Assembly: GCA_013811805.1 (NCBI GenBank)
Contig: JACCUM010000253.1
Coordinates: 1 to 12,293 of the forward strand
DNA from: Geodermatophilaceae bacterium
Lineage (GTDB): Bacteria > Actinomycetota > Actinomycetes > Mycobacteriales > Geodermatophilaceae
Length of the DNA stretch: 12,293 bases
Direction of reading: 5' to 3'
The first letter of the stretch is position 1. The number at the start of each line of letters is the position of its first letter. The notes beneath the pieces were generated by a model. It searched no databases, was not told the DNA's origin, and saw nothing but the letters and a program-made list of their open reading frames with translations. The translations under genes were made by a program, and so were the position numbers. Below, in pieces: positions 1 through 7,766 of this stretch.

Positions 1-2
1 TG

Positions 3-71
3 GTCATCGCCGGCAAGGGCCGCGCTGCAGGGCTGGAGCGGACCAGCTCCTTCAGCCCGAGCCAGTCCTGA
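3..71 (+). CDS. C-terminal end of an unidentified protein (partial, truncated by window edge)
   Basis: Reading from base 3 gives 22 codons without a stop before TGA at 69-71, ending in a Gly/Ala/Arg/Ser-rich tail (VIAGKGRAAGLERTSSFSPS...). Third positions are mostly G or C, as in neighbouring real genes. The next gene is on the opposite strand and ends at 96, so the arrangement would be convergent. A near-perfect palindrome lies over the stop. The fragment is too short to assign a family, and a minus-strand gene running out of the window cannot be fully excluded. Confidence 0.35.
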   Translation, partial: VIAGKGRAAGLERTSSFSPSQS

Positions 72-80
72 CCTGTCAGG
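67..80. other. Short palindrome CCTGAC-CT-GTCAGG between convergent gene ends
   Basis: Two 6-bp arms are exact reverse complements separated by 2 bp. The site overlaps the proposed stop codon at 69-71 and lies 15 bp from the DUF4190 gene end. The loop is too small for a good terminator hairpin and there is no T-run. A protein-binding site or a chance palindrome are both possible. Confidence 0.25.
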
Positions 81-95
81 TGCCGTGCCCACCGA

Positions 96-383
96 TCAAT
101 AGCCGACGACGGTACTAGCGGCGCCCAGGAAGATGATGAACGCAAGTACGACAAAGGCGATGCTGATGAATCCGACGATGATGCCGGCCAGGGCCAGGCC
201 ATCGCCCTGTTCGCCGGTCTGCCTGATCTGCGAACGAGCGATGAAACCGAACACGATGCCCAACGGACTGAACACGAAAGCAAAAACGATGGCCAGGATC
301 GCCATTGTGTTGGTCGGGGGTGGCGGCCCGGAGTAGTACTGCCCAGGGGGCGGCTGGGTTGGGTCGTACGGGTACTGAGCCAT
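96..383 (-). CDS. DUF4190-type small membrane protein
   Basis: A 95-residue protein with a Pro/Tyr/Gln-rich cytoplasmic head (MAQYPYDPTQPPPGQYYSG) and two hydrophobic segments. The first, about residues 29-47, runs MAILAIVFAFVFSPLGIVFG. A polar loop with a short RSQIRQTGEQGDG stretch follows, then LALAGIIVGFISIAFVVLAFIIF at about residues 66-88. This head-TM-loop-TM plan, with GLA-AGIIVG opening the second helix, is typical of the actinobacterial DUF4190 family, whose function is unknown. The ATG at 383 is chosen because the Pro-rich head starts there and a purine-rich GGGGTG lies just upstream; longer versions would run into the neighbouring gene. It lies 43 bp downstream of the LLM oxidoreductase on the same strand and may share its transcript. 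Confidence 0.85.
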   Translation of the reverse strand: MAQYPYDPTQPPPGQYYSGPPPPTNTMAILAIVFAFVFSPLGIVFGFIARSQIRQTGEQGDGLALAGIIVGFISIAFVVLAFIIFLGAASTVVGY

Positions 384-426
384 GACACCCCGGTTCGCTT
401 CGTTGGGCCGTGATTCTGTCAGACGC

Positions 427-1239
427 CTACCCGGAGGCGCTGTTCGCCCGATCGCCGTTGATGTCGTCGCGCCAGGCCAGCCAATCGGAGAGGGTCGACA
501 GGTCGTAGTCCGGTCCCGACTGATCGACCACGAACAGCCGCGTCCCCACGTCGTAGTACTGCTGGGCGATCTCGGTCGGGTCACCCTTGGCGGTCACTGA
601 TCGGGTGATCGCGGCGGGGTCGCGGTCCTCGCGGGCGCACCATTCGTCGAGGACTCGATGTTTGTGTGCGACTCCCTCGACGTCACCGAATCCGTGCCAG
701 ATGTCGGCATGTCGCGCCACCAGCCGCAAGGTCTTCTTCTCCCCGCCGCCGCCGATCAGGATCGGGATGTGCCGCGTCGGCGCGGGATTGAGCTTGCCGA
801 GGCGAGTCTCGATCCTGGGCAGCGCCTCGGCAAGGGCATTGAGCCGCCCGCCGGCCGTACCGAACTCGTAGCCGTACTCCGCATAGTCCTTCTCGAACCA
901 ACCCGAGCCGATCCCGAGGATCAGCCGGCCGTCGCTTATGTGATCCACCGTGCGGGCCATGTCGGCAAGCAGGTCTGGGTTGCGATAGGAGTTGCACGTC
1001 ACCAGGGCGCTGAGTTCGCACCGGGAGGTGGCCTGCGCGAGCGCGGCCAGCATCGTCCAGCACTCGAAGTGCTTGCCCTCCGGCTCGCCGAAGAGTGGGT
1101 AGAAGTGGTCCCACGTGAACACGATGTCGACGCCCATGTCATCCGCGGCCACTGCGGCGTCTCGGATCTGGACCCAGTCGGCATGTTGTGGCTGGATCTG
1201 CAGTCCGACGCGCACCGGGTTGTGATCGGGGGAGGTCAA
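427..1239 (-). CDS. LLM-class F420-dependent oxidoreductase
   Basis: A 270-residue luciferase-like monooxygenase-fold (TIM barrel) enzyme, expected to use reduced F420 or FMN for hydride transfer on an unknown substrate in the cytosol. Visible family features are the N-terminal strand VGLQIQPQHADW, TWDHFYPLFG at about 42-51 (active-site His of the DHF type), the signature ISDGRLILGIGSGWFEKDYAEYG at 101-123, and IPILIGGGGEKKTLRLVARHADIW at about 158-181. Length and order match intact members. The start is a TTG at 1237-1239 with AGGAG on the minus strand (1245-1249) five bases upstream; no ATG or GTG has comparable support. It is followed on the same strand by the DUF4190 gene and is divergent from a second, broken LLM gene. 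The substrate cannot be predicted. Confidence 0.92.
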   Translation of the reverse strand: MTSPDHNPVRVGLQIQPQHADWVQIRDAAVAADDMGVDIVFTWDHFYPLFGEPEGKHFECWTMLAALAQATSRCELSALVTCNSYRNPDLLADMARTVDHISDGRLILGIGSGWFEKDYAEYGYEFGTAGGRLNALAEALPRIETRLGKLNPAPTRHIPILIGGGGEKKTLRLVARHADIWHGFGDVEGVAHKHRVLDEWCAREDRDPAAITRSVTAKGDPTEIAQQYYDVGTRLFVVDQSGPDYDLSTLSDWLAWRDDINGDRANSASG

Positions 1240-1244
1240 TGGGG

Positions 1245-1249
1245 CTCCT
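1245..1249 (-). promoter_or_regulatory. Ribosome binding site AGGAG selecting a TTG start
   Basis: The minus strand reads AGGAG, then CCCCA, then TTG. The first in-frame GTG is seven codons further in and too far from this site. This decides the start of the LLM oxidoreductase. Confidence 0.6.
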
Positions 1250-1451
1250 GACAGGTTCTTGACGGCTTCGGTGTGGGTAGGGACCCCACGCTACGCAAGG
1301 CCCGGGGGCCATCGTGAGCCCTCGGCCCCGGCCGACCGGCCAGGATCGAACCCCCGGTTTGTCCCTGCTGGACATGGACGGCTCACCTGGGCGTGCTCAA
1401 TCCTGGCGAGAGCCACCCGACCCAGCGTGGCGATCAACGGAAGGCTTCCTC

Positions 1452-2125
1452 GTGCGCATCGCGATGAACATCGGCGGCGATGTCTTCGGCGAGCCGAGCT
1501 CCCCAGCCGACGTGGTAGCGCAGGCCCGGCGCGCGGAGGCCGAGGGGTTCGGATCGGCATGGTCGGTGCACTTCTCACGTGGGTACGACGCCCTGAGCAC
1601 GCTGGCCGTCGCGGGTGTGGCCACCGAGCGCATCGAGCTCGGCGTCGGAATAGTGCCTACCTATCCACGTCATCCACTGGCCCCGGCCCAGCAGGCAGCG
1701 ACCACGCAGGTCTTCTGCGGAGGGCGGCTGACCCTCGGCGTGGGCGTGTCGCATCGTCCGGTGATCGAGGGCCTGCACGGGCTGGACTACACCGCTCCGG
1801 CCGCAACATGCGGGAGTACCTGACGGTCCCTGGACTGCCGGTCGCTTTGGCGGATCCCGAGCAAGCTCGCACGGTCGCCCAATCGAGGTTCGCCCGCTAC
1901 GGCGGATTGGAGAACTACCGCAAGGTCTTCGACCGCGAGGGCGTGGACTCGGTGGCCGAACTCGCCCTCGTGGGCAGCGAGTCGGACCTGGAGAGGGAGT
2001 TGGTGGGCTACGCCGGGGCCGGTGTCACCGAACTCTGGCCTGCGGTCTTCCCGGTCGGTGCCGACGCCGCTGCCAGTCTCGACCGGACCCGCGCATTCCT
2101 CGCCCAGTTGGGGTCGATCGGTTAG
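1452..2125 (+). pseudogene. F420-dependent LLM oxidoreductase, frameshifted and internally deleted
   Basis: The first part (GTG at 1452, GGAAGG at 1439-1444) encodes MRIAMNIGGDVFGEP and continues through AWSVHFSRGYDALSTLAVAG, RIELGVGIVPTYPRHPLAPA and GGRLTLGVGVSHRPVIEGLHG. This is a clear N-terminal half of an LLM F420-dependent oxidoreductase. At about 1805-1806 one base is missing: the family's AAHMREYL needs gca-cac-atg but the DNA reads gca-ac-atg, so this frame stops at 1823. The other frame resumes at once with MREYL (1808). It then jumps directly to TVPGLPVALADPEQART and the C-terminal part (FARYGGLENYRKVFDREG, ELWPAVFPVGADAAASLDRTRAFLAQLG), ending at 2125. Intact members known to me are near 270-300 residues, and this one would give about 224 even with the frame repaired. 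The middle of the barrel (roughly 50-110 residues) is therefore also lost. Two independent lesions argue for real decay. Confidence 0.85.
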
Positions 2126-2829
2126 ACCTCGCCGGCAGCTTCAGGGGTCAGGGCGGTCAGCCGCTGGAATATCTTTCGGGCGGCGTCGAAGACGATCAGC
2201 CTGGCCTCGCCCAGGAGCACCGACAGAATGGAGCCCCGGCGCTGCACGATCACCGTCTGTGTGGTCCCCTCGGCCAAGGTGTACTCCACGACGACACGAT
2301 CCTCGGCCAGCCCGCTCTGGTCGATCGGCGGGATCTCGGTGAACGTCTGGTCCGGTGGGCAGTTCCCGTACGCGCCGCGCAGTTCGATCAAGGCCAATTC
2401 AGCGCCGTCGTACTCGTCGTAGGCCACCGCTTCGGTGGCCAGAACTGCGATGCCGTCGGGGTTGATTCCCGTCACAGGCACCTTTGCCGTACGACGGCGT
2501 TCGGACAGGAACTCGAAACCGCACAGACCGAGAAAGGTCGGATCGTCGAAGAGGACTCCGTCGGTCGGGCTCTCCTCCACGGTCCAGTCCGCAGGCAGAT
2601 CGGCGGCGGTCAGGGCGACGGTACGTATCGCCTGCTCCGGCGTTGACGGGGTCGGAGCCGAACTGGAGGCCTCTGTCGGTTCGGCTGGCCCGCCCGGCCC
2701 CGACACGGTGACCCGAGTCGACCGGGTTTCACCAGGAGTGCCCTCGGGGCCTAAACCGGACCCGATGCAACCACTGAGCAGAACTGCCGAAGTCACGGCC
2801 AGTGCATAACCGCGCGCCGTCGGTGGCAT
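2122..2829 (-). CDS. Secreted lipoprotein of unknown function
   Basis: A 235-residue protein with a short lipoprotein signal peptide: R6, a hydrophobic core ALAVTSAVLL, and the lipobox L18-S19-G20-C21. Cys21 would be lipidated and the protein anchored outside the membrane. A low-complexity Pro/Ser/Thr/Gly linker (about 24-64) is followed by a globular domain (about 66-235). This domain starts VALTAADLPADWTVEE and carries two cysteines, C103 and C157, that could pair. The arrangement recalls extracellular sensor-type domains of actinobacterial lipoproteins, but I do not recognise a named family. The start ATG abuts a GGAGGG only one base away, unusually close, so the exact start is less certain; later starts would destroy the signal peptide. 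Its stop overlaps by 4 bp the end of the convergent LLM pseudogene, and it is divergent from the acyl-CoA dehydrogenase with a 124-bp gap. Confidence 0.8.
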   Translation of the reverse strand: MPPTARGYALAVTSAVLLSGCIGSGLGPEGTPGETRSTRVTVSGPGGPAEPTEASSSAPTPSTPEQAIRTVALTAADLPADWTVEESPTDGVLFDDPTFLGLCGFEFLSERRRTAKVPVTGINPDGIAVLATEAVAYDEYDGAELALIELRGAYGNCPPDQTFTEIPPIDQSGLAEDRVVVEYTLAEGTTQTVIVQRRGSILSVLLGEARLIVFDAARKIFQRLTALTPEAAGEV

Positions 2830-2953
2830 CCCTCCACGGTAGGCGGAGCGGCCCAACAGGGTGGTCCGGATCACCGAGGATCCGGACTCGGACGCAGCGC
2901 GGACCGGGGGATACTGCCGGTAACGCCGGACCACGAAGGAGACTCCCGATCCC

Positions 2954-4150
2954 ATGGCCCGCCTTGCGCAGACCCCCGATCTCACCGACATCCAGACCGA
3001 GATCCTGGCTGCCGTCCGTACCTTCACCGACCGGGAGATCGTGCCGCGGGCCCAGGAACTGGAGCACGGCGACATCTACCCGGACAAGATCGTCGACGGG
3101 ATGATGGACATGGGCCTGTTCGGGCTGACCATCCCCGAGGAGTACGGCGGTCTCGGCGAGTCCCTGTTGACGTATGCGCTGGTCGCCGAGGAGATCGCCA
3201 GGGGCTGGATGAGCGTGTCCGGTGTGATCAACACGCACTTCATTCTGAGCTACATGATCGGCCAGCACGGCACCGAGGAGCAGAAGCAGAACTACCTGCC
3301 CAGGATGGCCTCCGGTGAGATCCGCGGCGCCTTCTCGATGAGCGAGCCGGGACTCGGGTCAGACGTGGCGGCGATCAAGGCCAAGGCGGTACGCGACGGC
3401 GAGGACTATGTGCTGTCCGGGTCGAAGATGTGGCTGACCAACGGAGAGAACGCCGGCCTGGTCGCCTTTCTGATGAAGACTGACGAGGGTAGCGACTCGC
3501 CGTACAAGAACCTCACGACGTTCCTGGTCGAGAAGGAGCCGGGGCTCGGCGAGGTACGGCCAGGATTCTCGATTCCAGGCCGGATCGAGAAGATGGGCTA
3601 CAAGGGAATCGACTCCACCGATGCGAGCTTCGACGGCTTCCGGATCGGTGCCGACGCGATTCTCGGTGGCGAACCGGGCCGCGGCTTCTACCAGATGATG
3701 GACGGCGTCGAGGTCGGCCGGGTCAACGTCGCGGCCCGTGGCTGCGGGGTGGCGATCCGGGCCTTCGAGCTCGCGATCGACTACGCGCAGACGCGCGAGA
3801 CCTTCGGAAAGCCGATCGCCGAGCACCAGGCGATCGCCTTCAAATTGGCCGAGATGGCCACCAAGATCGAGGCGGCGCACACGATGATGGTCAAGGCCGC
3901 TCGGCTCAAGGACGCCGGTGCACGAAACGATGTCGAGGCCGGCATGGCGAAGCTGCTGGCCAGCGAGTACTGCATGGAGGTCACCCAGGACTCCTTCCGG
4001 ATCCACGGCGGCTACGGCTACTCCAAGGAGTACGAGATCGAGCGCCTGATGCGTGAGGCGCCGTTCCTGCTGATCGGTGAAGGCACGAGCGAGATACAGA
4101 AAATGATCATCAGTCGTGGGCTGCTCAAGGAGTACCGCAAGGCGACCTAG
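2954..4150 (+). CDS. Acyl-CoA dehydrogenase
   Basis: An intact 398-residue flavoenzyme that would oxidise an acyl-CoA to the trans-2-enoyl-CoA with FAD, passing electrons to ETF in fatty-acid or branched amino-acid catabolism. The helical N-terminal domain (about 10-122) includes LFGLTIPEEYGGLGES. The beta domain has the FAD/substrate signature FSMSEPGLGSD at 127-137 and WLTNGE at 160-165. The C-terminal helical domain has RETFGKPIAEHQAIAFKLAEM, RIHGGYGYSKEYEIERLMRE, and the catalytic base in LLIGEGTSEIQ, Glu376 here, the position used by short/medium-chain enzymes. A good AAGGAG lies at 2936-2941, 12 bases before the ATG. The neighbouring genes (divergent lipoprotein, convergent MMPL) do not form a beta-oxidation operon, so the acyl substrate is not predictable. 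Confidence 0.96.
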   Translation: MARLAQTPDLTDIQTEILAAVRTFTDREIVPRAQELEHGDIYPDKIVDGMMDMGLFGLTIPEEYGGLGESLLTYALVAEEIARGWMSVSGVINTHFILSYMIGQHGTEEQKQNYLPRMASGEIRGAFSMSEPGLGSDVAAIKAKAVRDGEDYVLSGSKMWLTNGENAGLVAFLMKTDEGSDSPYKNLTTFLVEKEPGLGEVRPGFSIPGRIEKMGYKGIDSTDASFDGFRIGADAILGGEPGRGFYQMMDGVEVGRVNVAARGCGVAIRAFELAIDYAQTRETFGKPIAEHQAIAFKLAEMATKIEAAHTMMVKAARLKDAGARNDVEAGMAKLLASEYCMEVTQDSFRIHGGYGYSKEYEIERLMREAPFLLIGEGTSEIQKMIISRGLLKEYRKAT

Positions 4151-4562
4151 CGCAAAGCTGGCTTGCGGTCAGTCAGTGCTGCCGTGGTTGACAATCCACT
4201 CCTGTGGCTGCCCCGTAAGCTCAGCCACCAATTCGAAGTCCGTCATAGTGCAGCACAGTCAGGCCCCCTCGTCTCGGCGATCGCTGCGACGAGGCGTCGA
4301 CGAGGGACAAGGCCCGGTGCTGGCCACGACTGCACAGCTCGCCCTGAACCTCCAAGCAGCGCCGGTGATCAGCGTCGGTGACTGGGACCGCTGTGAAGGC
4401 GCGCAGGCGCTCAGTCAGCTGTTGTAGTCGTCTTGGCTTCGGGTCGAGTAGCCGAGTTCGAAAGCCACTGGCGGGCATACCCCAACCCGACCTTGCGCCG
4501 CCAGTGGCGCGTAGGCAGCCGCAACGCTCGGTTTCGTGAGACGCGGGTACGGACGTCCACAG
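4151..4562. other. Intergenic region without a convincing gene
   Basis: This 412-bp gap lies between two convergent genes. Several short open frames exist on both strands, but none shows a recognisable domain, ribosome site or consistent codon bias. The neatest is a minus-strand 25-codon frame (4246 down to 4169) starting MTDFELVAELTGQPQEWIVN, which lacks a clear ribosome site. The notable structure is the inverted repeat at 4464-4508. The region may hold remnants of a lost gene. Confidence 0.6.
4464..4508. repeat. 11-bp perfect inverted repeat with 23-nt loop
   Basis: GCCACTGGCGG (4464-4474) is the exact reverse complement of CCGCCAGTGGC (4498-4508). It lies 55 bp beyond the end of the MMPL gene and 314 bp beyond the acyl-CoA dehydrogenase, so it is best placed to act on MMPL transcripts. 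No T-run follows on either strand, so a classical intrinsic terminator is not proven; actinobacterial terminators often lack one. Confidence 0.55.
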
Positions 4563-6818
4563 TCAACCTTCCCGTACGCCGAAGCGGGCGTACACGCGCC
4601 GCAACGGCCTTGGGGCCCACCAGTTCCACTCGCCGAGCAACGTCATCGTGGCCGGCACCAGCAGACAGCGGATCAGGGTGGCGTCGATCGCAACTGCGAC
4701 GGCGAGGGCTACTCCGGTCTGCTTGATGATGATCAGCTGACCTGCAACGAATCCAGCGAAGACGAGGACGACGATCAGGCCCGCCGAGGTGATGATCCGC
4801 CCGGAGCGTTGCAAGCCGGCCACGACCGCCTCATTGTTGGACATTCCGCCATCGCGGAATTCCTTGATCCGGCTCAACAGGAAGACCTCGTAGTCCATCG
4901 CCAGCCCGAACCCGAAGGCCAGCACCAACAGCGGGATGGTCGTCTCGATACCACCGGTCGGTGTGAAGCCCAACAGATCGCTCAAGTTGCCGTACTGGAA
5001 GACCCAGACCAGCACACCGAAGGAGGCGCCCAGAGAGACCACGTTCATGAACAACGCCTTGAGCGGCACCAGGATCGAGCCGGTCATCAGGAAGAGCAAC
5101 AAGAAGGTTGCAAAGACCACGACGGCGATGGCCAGCGGCGCTCGGTCGGTGATCGCGTCGACGAAGTCGACCAACCCGGCGCTCTGACCGGTGACCCAGG
5201 TCTGGTAGCCGGGCGGGTCGGCTCGTACGGCCGCTACCAGCTCCAGGGCCTCGGGGCTGGCCGGATCTCCGTCGGCCGGATAGACCGACAGCACGCTGTA
5301 GTCCGGACCGACAGCAGCCGGAGGTGCCACCGTGAGCGAGCTGTCCGTCGCCCTGACCCGCTCGGCCAGCTCGGTCATCTGCTCGGGACTTGCCCGGCCG
5401 ACGATCTGCACGGCCGGGAAGCCAGCCGTGGCGTACTTGGCGGTCAGGGTGTCGAAGAACTGTCGCTGCGGCGCGGACTCGGGCAACAGCGCGACCCCGG
5501 AGTTGCGCAGCTGAAGATCCGAGACCGGGGCGGCGAGCAGCGCCAGGACAGCAAGCACCGCGAGCACCACCAGCACCGGGCGGCGTTGGGTGCCTCGACC
5601 CAGCCGGGAGAACAGACCTTCGGCTGGCGCGACATCGCCGAGTCGACGCAGCGCCGACCGCAGGCCCGGAATCCGCTGTAGCAGGCCTGGCCTGACCAGC
5701 CGCGGGCCGGCCAGCGCCAGGAGGGCAGGTACCAGGGACAGTGCGACCAGCATGGCAACAAGCACGATGCTCATCCCGGCGGCCCCGACCGCGCGCAGGA
5801 AGTCGGCACTGAACAGCAGCAGACCGGACAGGCTGATTCCGACAGTGACGGCCGAGAAGACGACGGTACGACCGGCGCTGGCCATCGTCGCGGCGAGCGC
5901 CGTACGAACCCGTTCCTGGGTAGCGATCTTGGCGGGAACCGGCTGGGATTCTGTGCTCGGCCGGTGTTCATCCTCGGTTGCGAGCTTGCGCAGTTCTTCC
6001 CGGAAGCGGGAGACGATCAGCAGGCCGTAGTCGATGCACAGACCCAGCCCGAGGACGGTGACAACATTGACCACGCTGGCATCGAGATCGATGAGGTAGG
6101 AGAAGCCAAGCAGCCCAAGCAGGCTGACCGCGATCGAGGCGATCGCACCGATGATCGGCAGCCCAGCTGCCAGGAAGCCGCCGAAGACGAGGATCATCAC
6201 CAACAGGCTCACCGGCAGGGCGATTCCCTCACCGGTGGCCAGGTCAGCCGAGACCTGGTCAGTGATCGCGGTGACCAGCGGCTGGGTGCCGCCGACGAGT
6301 GTTCGAGCACCCTGGACCGATGCGGTGATGTCTGCGGCCGCCTGGTCGAGGCGGTCCTGCACTGCTGCCAACGCGACGTCGTAGTCAGCTTCGGGCAGTT
6401 CTGGTTCGAGGTCGACGACGACCAGCAGGCCGTTGCCGTCTTCGGCAATCAGGCCAGTTGCGGCCGGGCCATCGAGCCCGCCTGGGACGGCGAACGGGTC
6501 GAGGACCCGAAGCACCCCGTCGATGCCGGCCAGGTCTTCGCGAGCCGAGGTGATCGGGCCGACCAGGCCGGGGTCGGTGGCCGGAATGCCGTCGGTGAGC
6601 AGCGTCAGTCCGCCGCCGGTCTCGGCATTGTCCTGCAGGATGTCCTGCCCGTCCCGAGCCTCTCCCGGCACGGTGGGGTCACCGGAGCTCAGCCGCGGGA
6701 ACAGCCCTTCGCCGAATCCGCCGAGCGCTGCGGTGAAGCCCAGGACGGCCAGGAAGAGCCAGGCAACGACAACAGGGAGCGGGTGGCGGGCTACCGCGCG
6801 CCCCAGACCGGCGAGCAC
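4563..6818 (-). CDS. MMPL-family (RND superfamily) membrane transporter
   Basis: A 751-residue inner-membrane transporter with the duplicated RND plan. TM1 is at about 13-32, with a periplasmic/extracellular domain at 35-195 and a TM2-6 bundle at 199-370 (LPVSLLVMILVFGGFLAAGL, IASIAVSLLGLLGFS, VVFSAVTVGISLSGLLLF). TM7 is at about 413-432, followed by a second extracellular domain (433-555) and a TM8-12 bundle (561-728). The paired Asp-Tyr motifs of MmpL-type proton relays are both present: C-I-D263-Y264-G and M-D642-Y643. Members export lipids, siderophore-related compounds or drugs by proton motive force; the substrate here is unknown. The start is GTG at 6818; an in-frame stop lies only four codons upstream, so little extension is possible, though no good ribosome site is seen. 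It lies 86 bp downstream of the pirin gene on the same strand. Confidence 0.95.
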   Translation of the reverse strand: MLAGLGRAVARHPLPVVVAWLFLAVLGFTAALGGFGEGLFPRLSSGDPTVPGEARDGQDILQDNAETGGGLTLLTDGIPATDPGLVGPITSAREDLAGIDGVLRVLDPFAVPGGLDGPAATGLIAEDGNGLLVVVDLEPELPEADYDVALAAVQDRLDQAAADITASVQGARTLVGGTQPLVTAITDQVSADLATGEGIALPVSLLVMILVFGGFLAAGLPIIGAIASIAVSLLGLLGFSYLIDLDASVVNVVTVLGLGLCIDYGLLIVSRFREELRKLATEDEHRPSTESQPVPAKIATQERVRTALAATMASAGRTVVFSAVTVGISLSGLLLFSADFLRAVGAAGMSIVLVAMLVALSLVPALLALAGPRLVRPGLLQRIPGLRSALRRLGDVAPAEGLFSRLGRGTQRRPVLVVLAVLAVLALLAAPVSDLQLRNSGVALLPESAPQRQFFDTLTAKYATAGFPAVQIVGRASPEQMTELAERVRATDSSLTVAPPAAVGPDYSVLSVYPADGDPASPEALELVAAVRADPPGYQTWVTGQSAGLVDFVDAITDRAPLAIAVVVFATFLLLFLMTGSILVPLKALFMNVVSLGASFGVLVWVFQYGNLSDLLGFTPTGGIETTIPLLVLAFGFGLAMDYEVFLLSRIKEFRDGGMSNNEAVVAGLQRSGRIITSAGLIVVLVFAGFVAGQLIIIKQTGVALAVAVAIDATLIRCLLVPATMTLLGEWNWWAPRPLRRVYARFGVREG

Positions 6819-6904
6819 GCCGGCAATACTTCAGGGACGCTGTCCTCAGCTCGGAGCGGGGTGAGCGGCGCTGCTGGATGGCGTCGGTGGGGAAGAGGCG
6901 CGCC

Positions 6905-7675
6905 TCACGCAGCGAGGCTGGCGTGCATCTCCCATACCAGAACTTCAGCGGGCTCGACGGCAGTGATCCTCTGCCCACCGGTCGCGGTAAACCGCACAGC
7001 GTCACCCGCCTCCAGCTCGCCGGCGCCTTCCAGCGTGACCGTGCCGCGAGGGACGAACAGGTGCAGATACGGGGCGTCAGGAAGTTGCGCGCTCTGGCCG
7101 GGCTGCAACCGCGCGGCGTGCAGGGCGGCGTACCGGTTCGAGATCCGGATGGCCGCCGCACCGGCATGCTGGTCCATGCCGGAAGCGACTGGTACCAGCC
7201 CGCCGGAGAGGAGATCGGTCTCGATCTCGACCTGCTCGTACCCGGGGGAGATCCCGGTCTCGTCCGGAACAACCCACATCTGGACGAAATGAACCGTCTC
7301 GGTGTGTGCCGTACCGCCCTGCAGCCGCCAGGAGTCGTTCTTCTCCGAGTGCAGGATTCCCGTGCCAGCGCTCATCCGCTGGGCCAGACCTGGATAGATC
7401 AAACCGGAGTGACCCGTTGAGTCCTGATGGACAAGCGATCCCTGCAGGACCCAGGTGACGATCTCCATGTCGCGATGCGGGTGGGTCTCGAAGCCGGCGC
7501 CCGGCCGTACGACGTCGTCGTTGTTGACCAGCAGGAGACCGTGATGGGTGTTGTGTGGGTCGTAGTGCCCGCCGAAGGAGAATGAGTGCTTCGAGTCCAG
7601 CCACGAGATCTTCGTGGCATCCCGCTCCGCTGACCGTCGAACGTCCACCTTCTCGAGGAGCGCTGGCGTCGTCAT
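6905..7675 (-). CDS. Pirin-family bicupin protein (YhhW/quercetinase-like)
   Basis: A 256-residue cytosolic bicupin. The N-terminal cupin carries the full metal-binding set: His65 and His67 in ETHPHRDMEIVTW, and His109 and Glu111 in AGTGILHSEKND, which correspond to the iron ligands of pirins. SFSFGGHYDPHNTHHG at about 31-46 is another family hallmark. The C-terminal cupin (PYLHLFVPRGTVTLEGAG...) ends LVWEMHASLAA. Bacterial pirins of this type can act as quercetin 2,3-dioxygenases or redox/metal sensors; which applies is unknown. The ATG at 7675 is chosen for its AGAAGGA site 8-9 bases upstream and the usual family beginning MTTPALLEKVDVRR; the frame stays open further upstream but would overlap the merR promoter and coding region. 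It is divergent from the MerR gene with a 129-bp gap, suggesting possible shared control. Confidence 0.95.
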   Translation of the reverse strand: MTTPALLEKVDVRRSAERDATKISWLDSKHSFSFGGHYDPHNTHHGLLLVNNDDVVRPGAGFETHPHRDMEIVTWVLQGSLVHQDSTGHSGLIYPGLAQRMSAGTGILHSEKNDSWRLQGGTAHTETVHFVQMWVVPDETGISPGYEQVEIETDLLSGGLVPVASGMDQHAGAAAIRISNRYAALHAARLQPGQSAQLPDAPYLHLFVPRGTVTLEGAGELEAGDAVRFTATGGQRITAVEPAEVLVWEMHASLAA

Positions 7676-7766
7676 GTGGCGATCCTTCTTTTCGTCGAGA
7701 TGTCCGGCACGTACGTCAAGGATCAAGGCGGTTGCATCGGCAACTATTCCTTGCATCTTGTCAGTG

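Noticed and set aside
1320..1400. tRNA-like T-loop motif on the minus strand (GGTTCGATCC)
   Set aside because: The flanking bases do not form a T-stem (GGGGG opposite CTGGC) and no acceptor or anticodon arms can be drawn.
1259..1807. Upstream part of a plus-strand open frame that reaches 2125
   Set aside because: Before 1808 it encodes Arg/Pro/His-rich nonsense overlapping the true LLM N-terminal frame; only its last 105 codons are the shifted C-terminal half.
4536..5681. Plus-strand open frame of 381 codons opposite MMPL
   Set aside because: Composition is dominated by Gln/Asp/Arg/His, as expected from the antisense of a membrane protein; no motif is seen.
5964..7292. Long plus-strand open frame (442 codons) opposite the MMPL and pirin genes
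   Set aside because: It is antisense to two well-supported genes, rich in Asp/Gln/Arg/Gly low-complexity sequence, and has no domain; it is a high-GC shadow.
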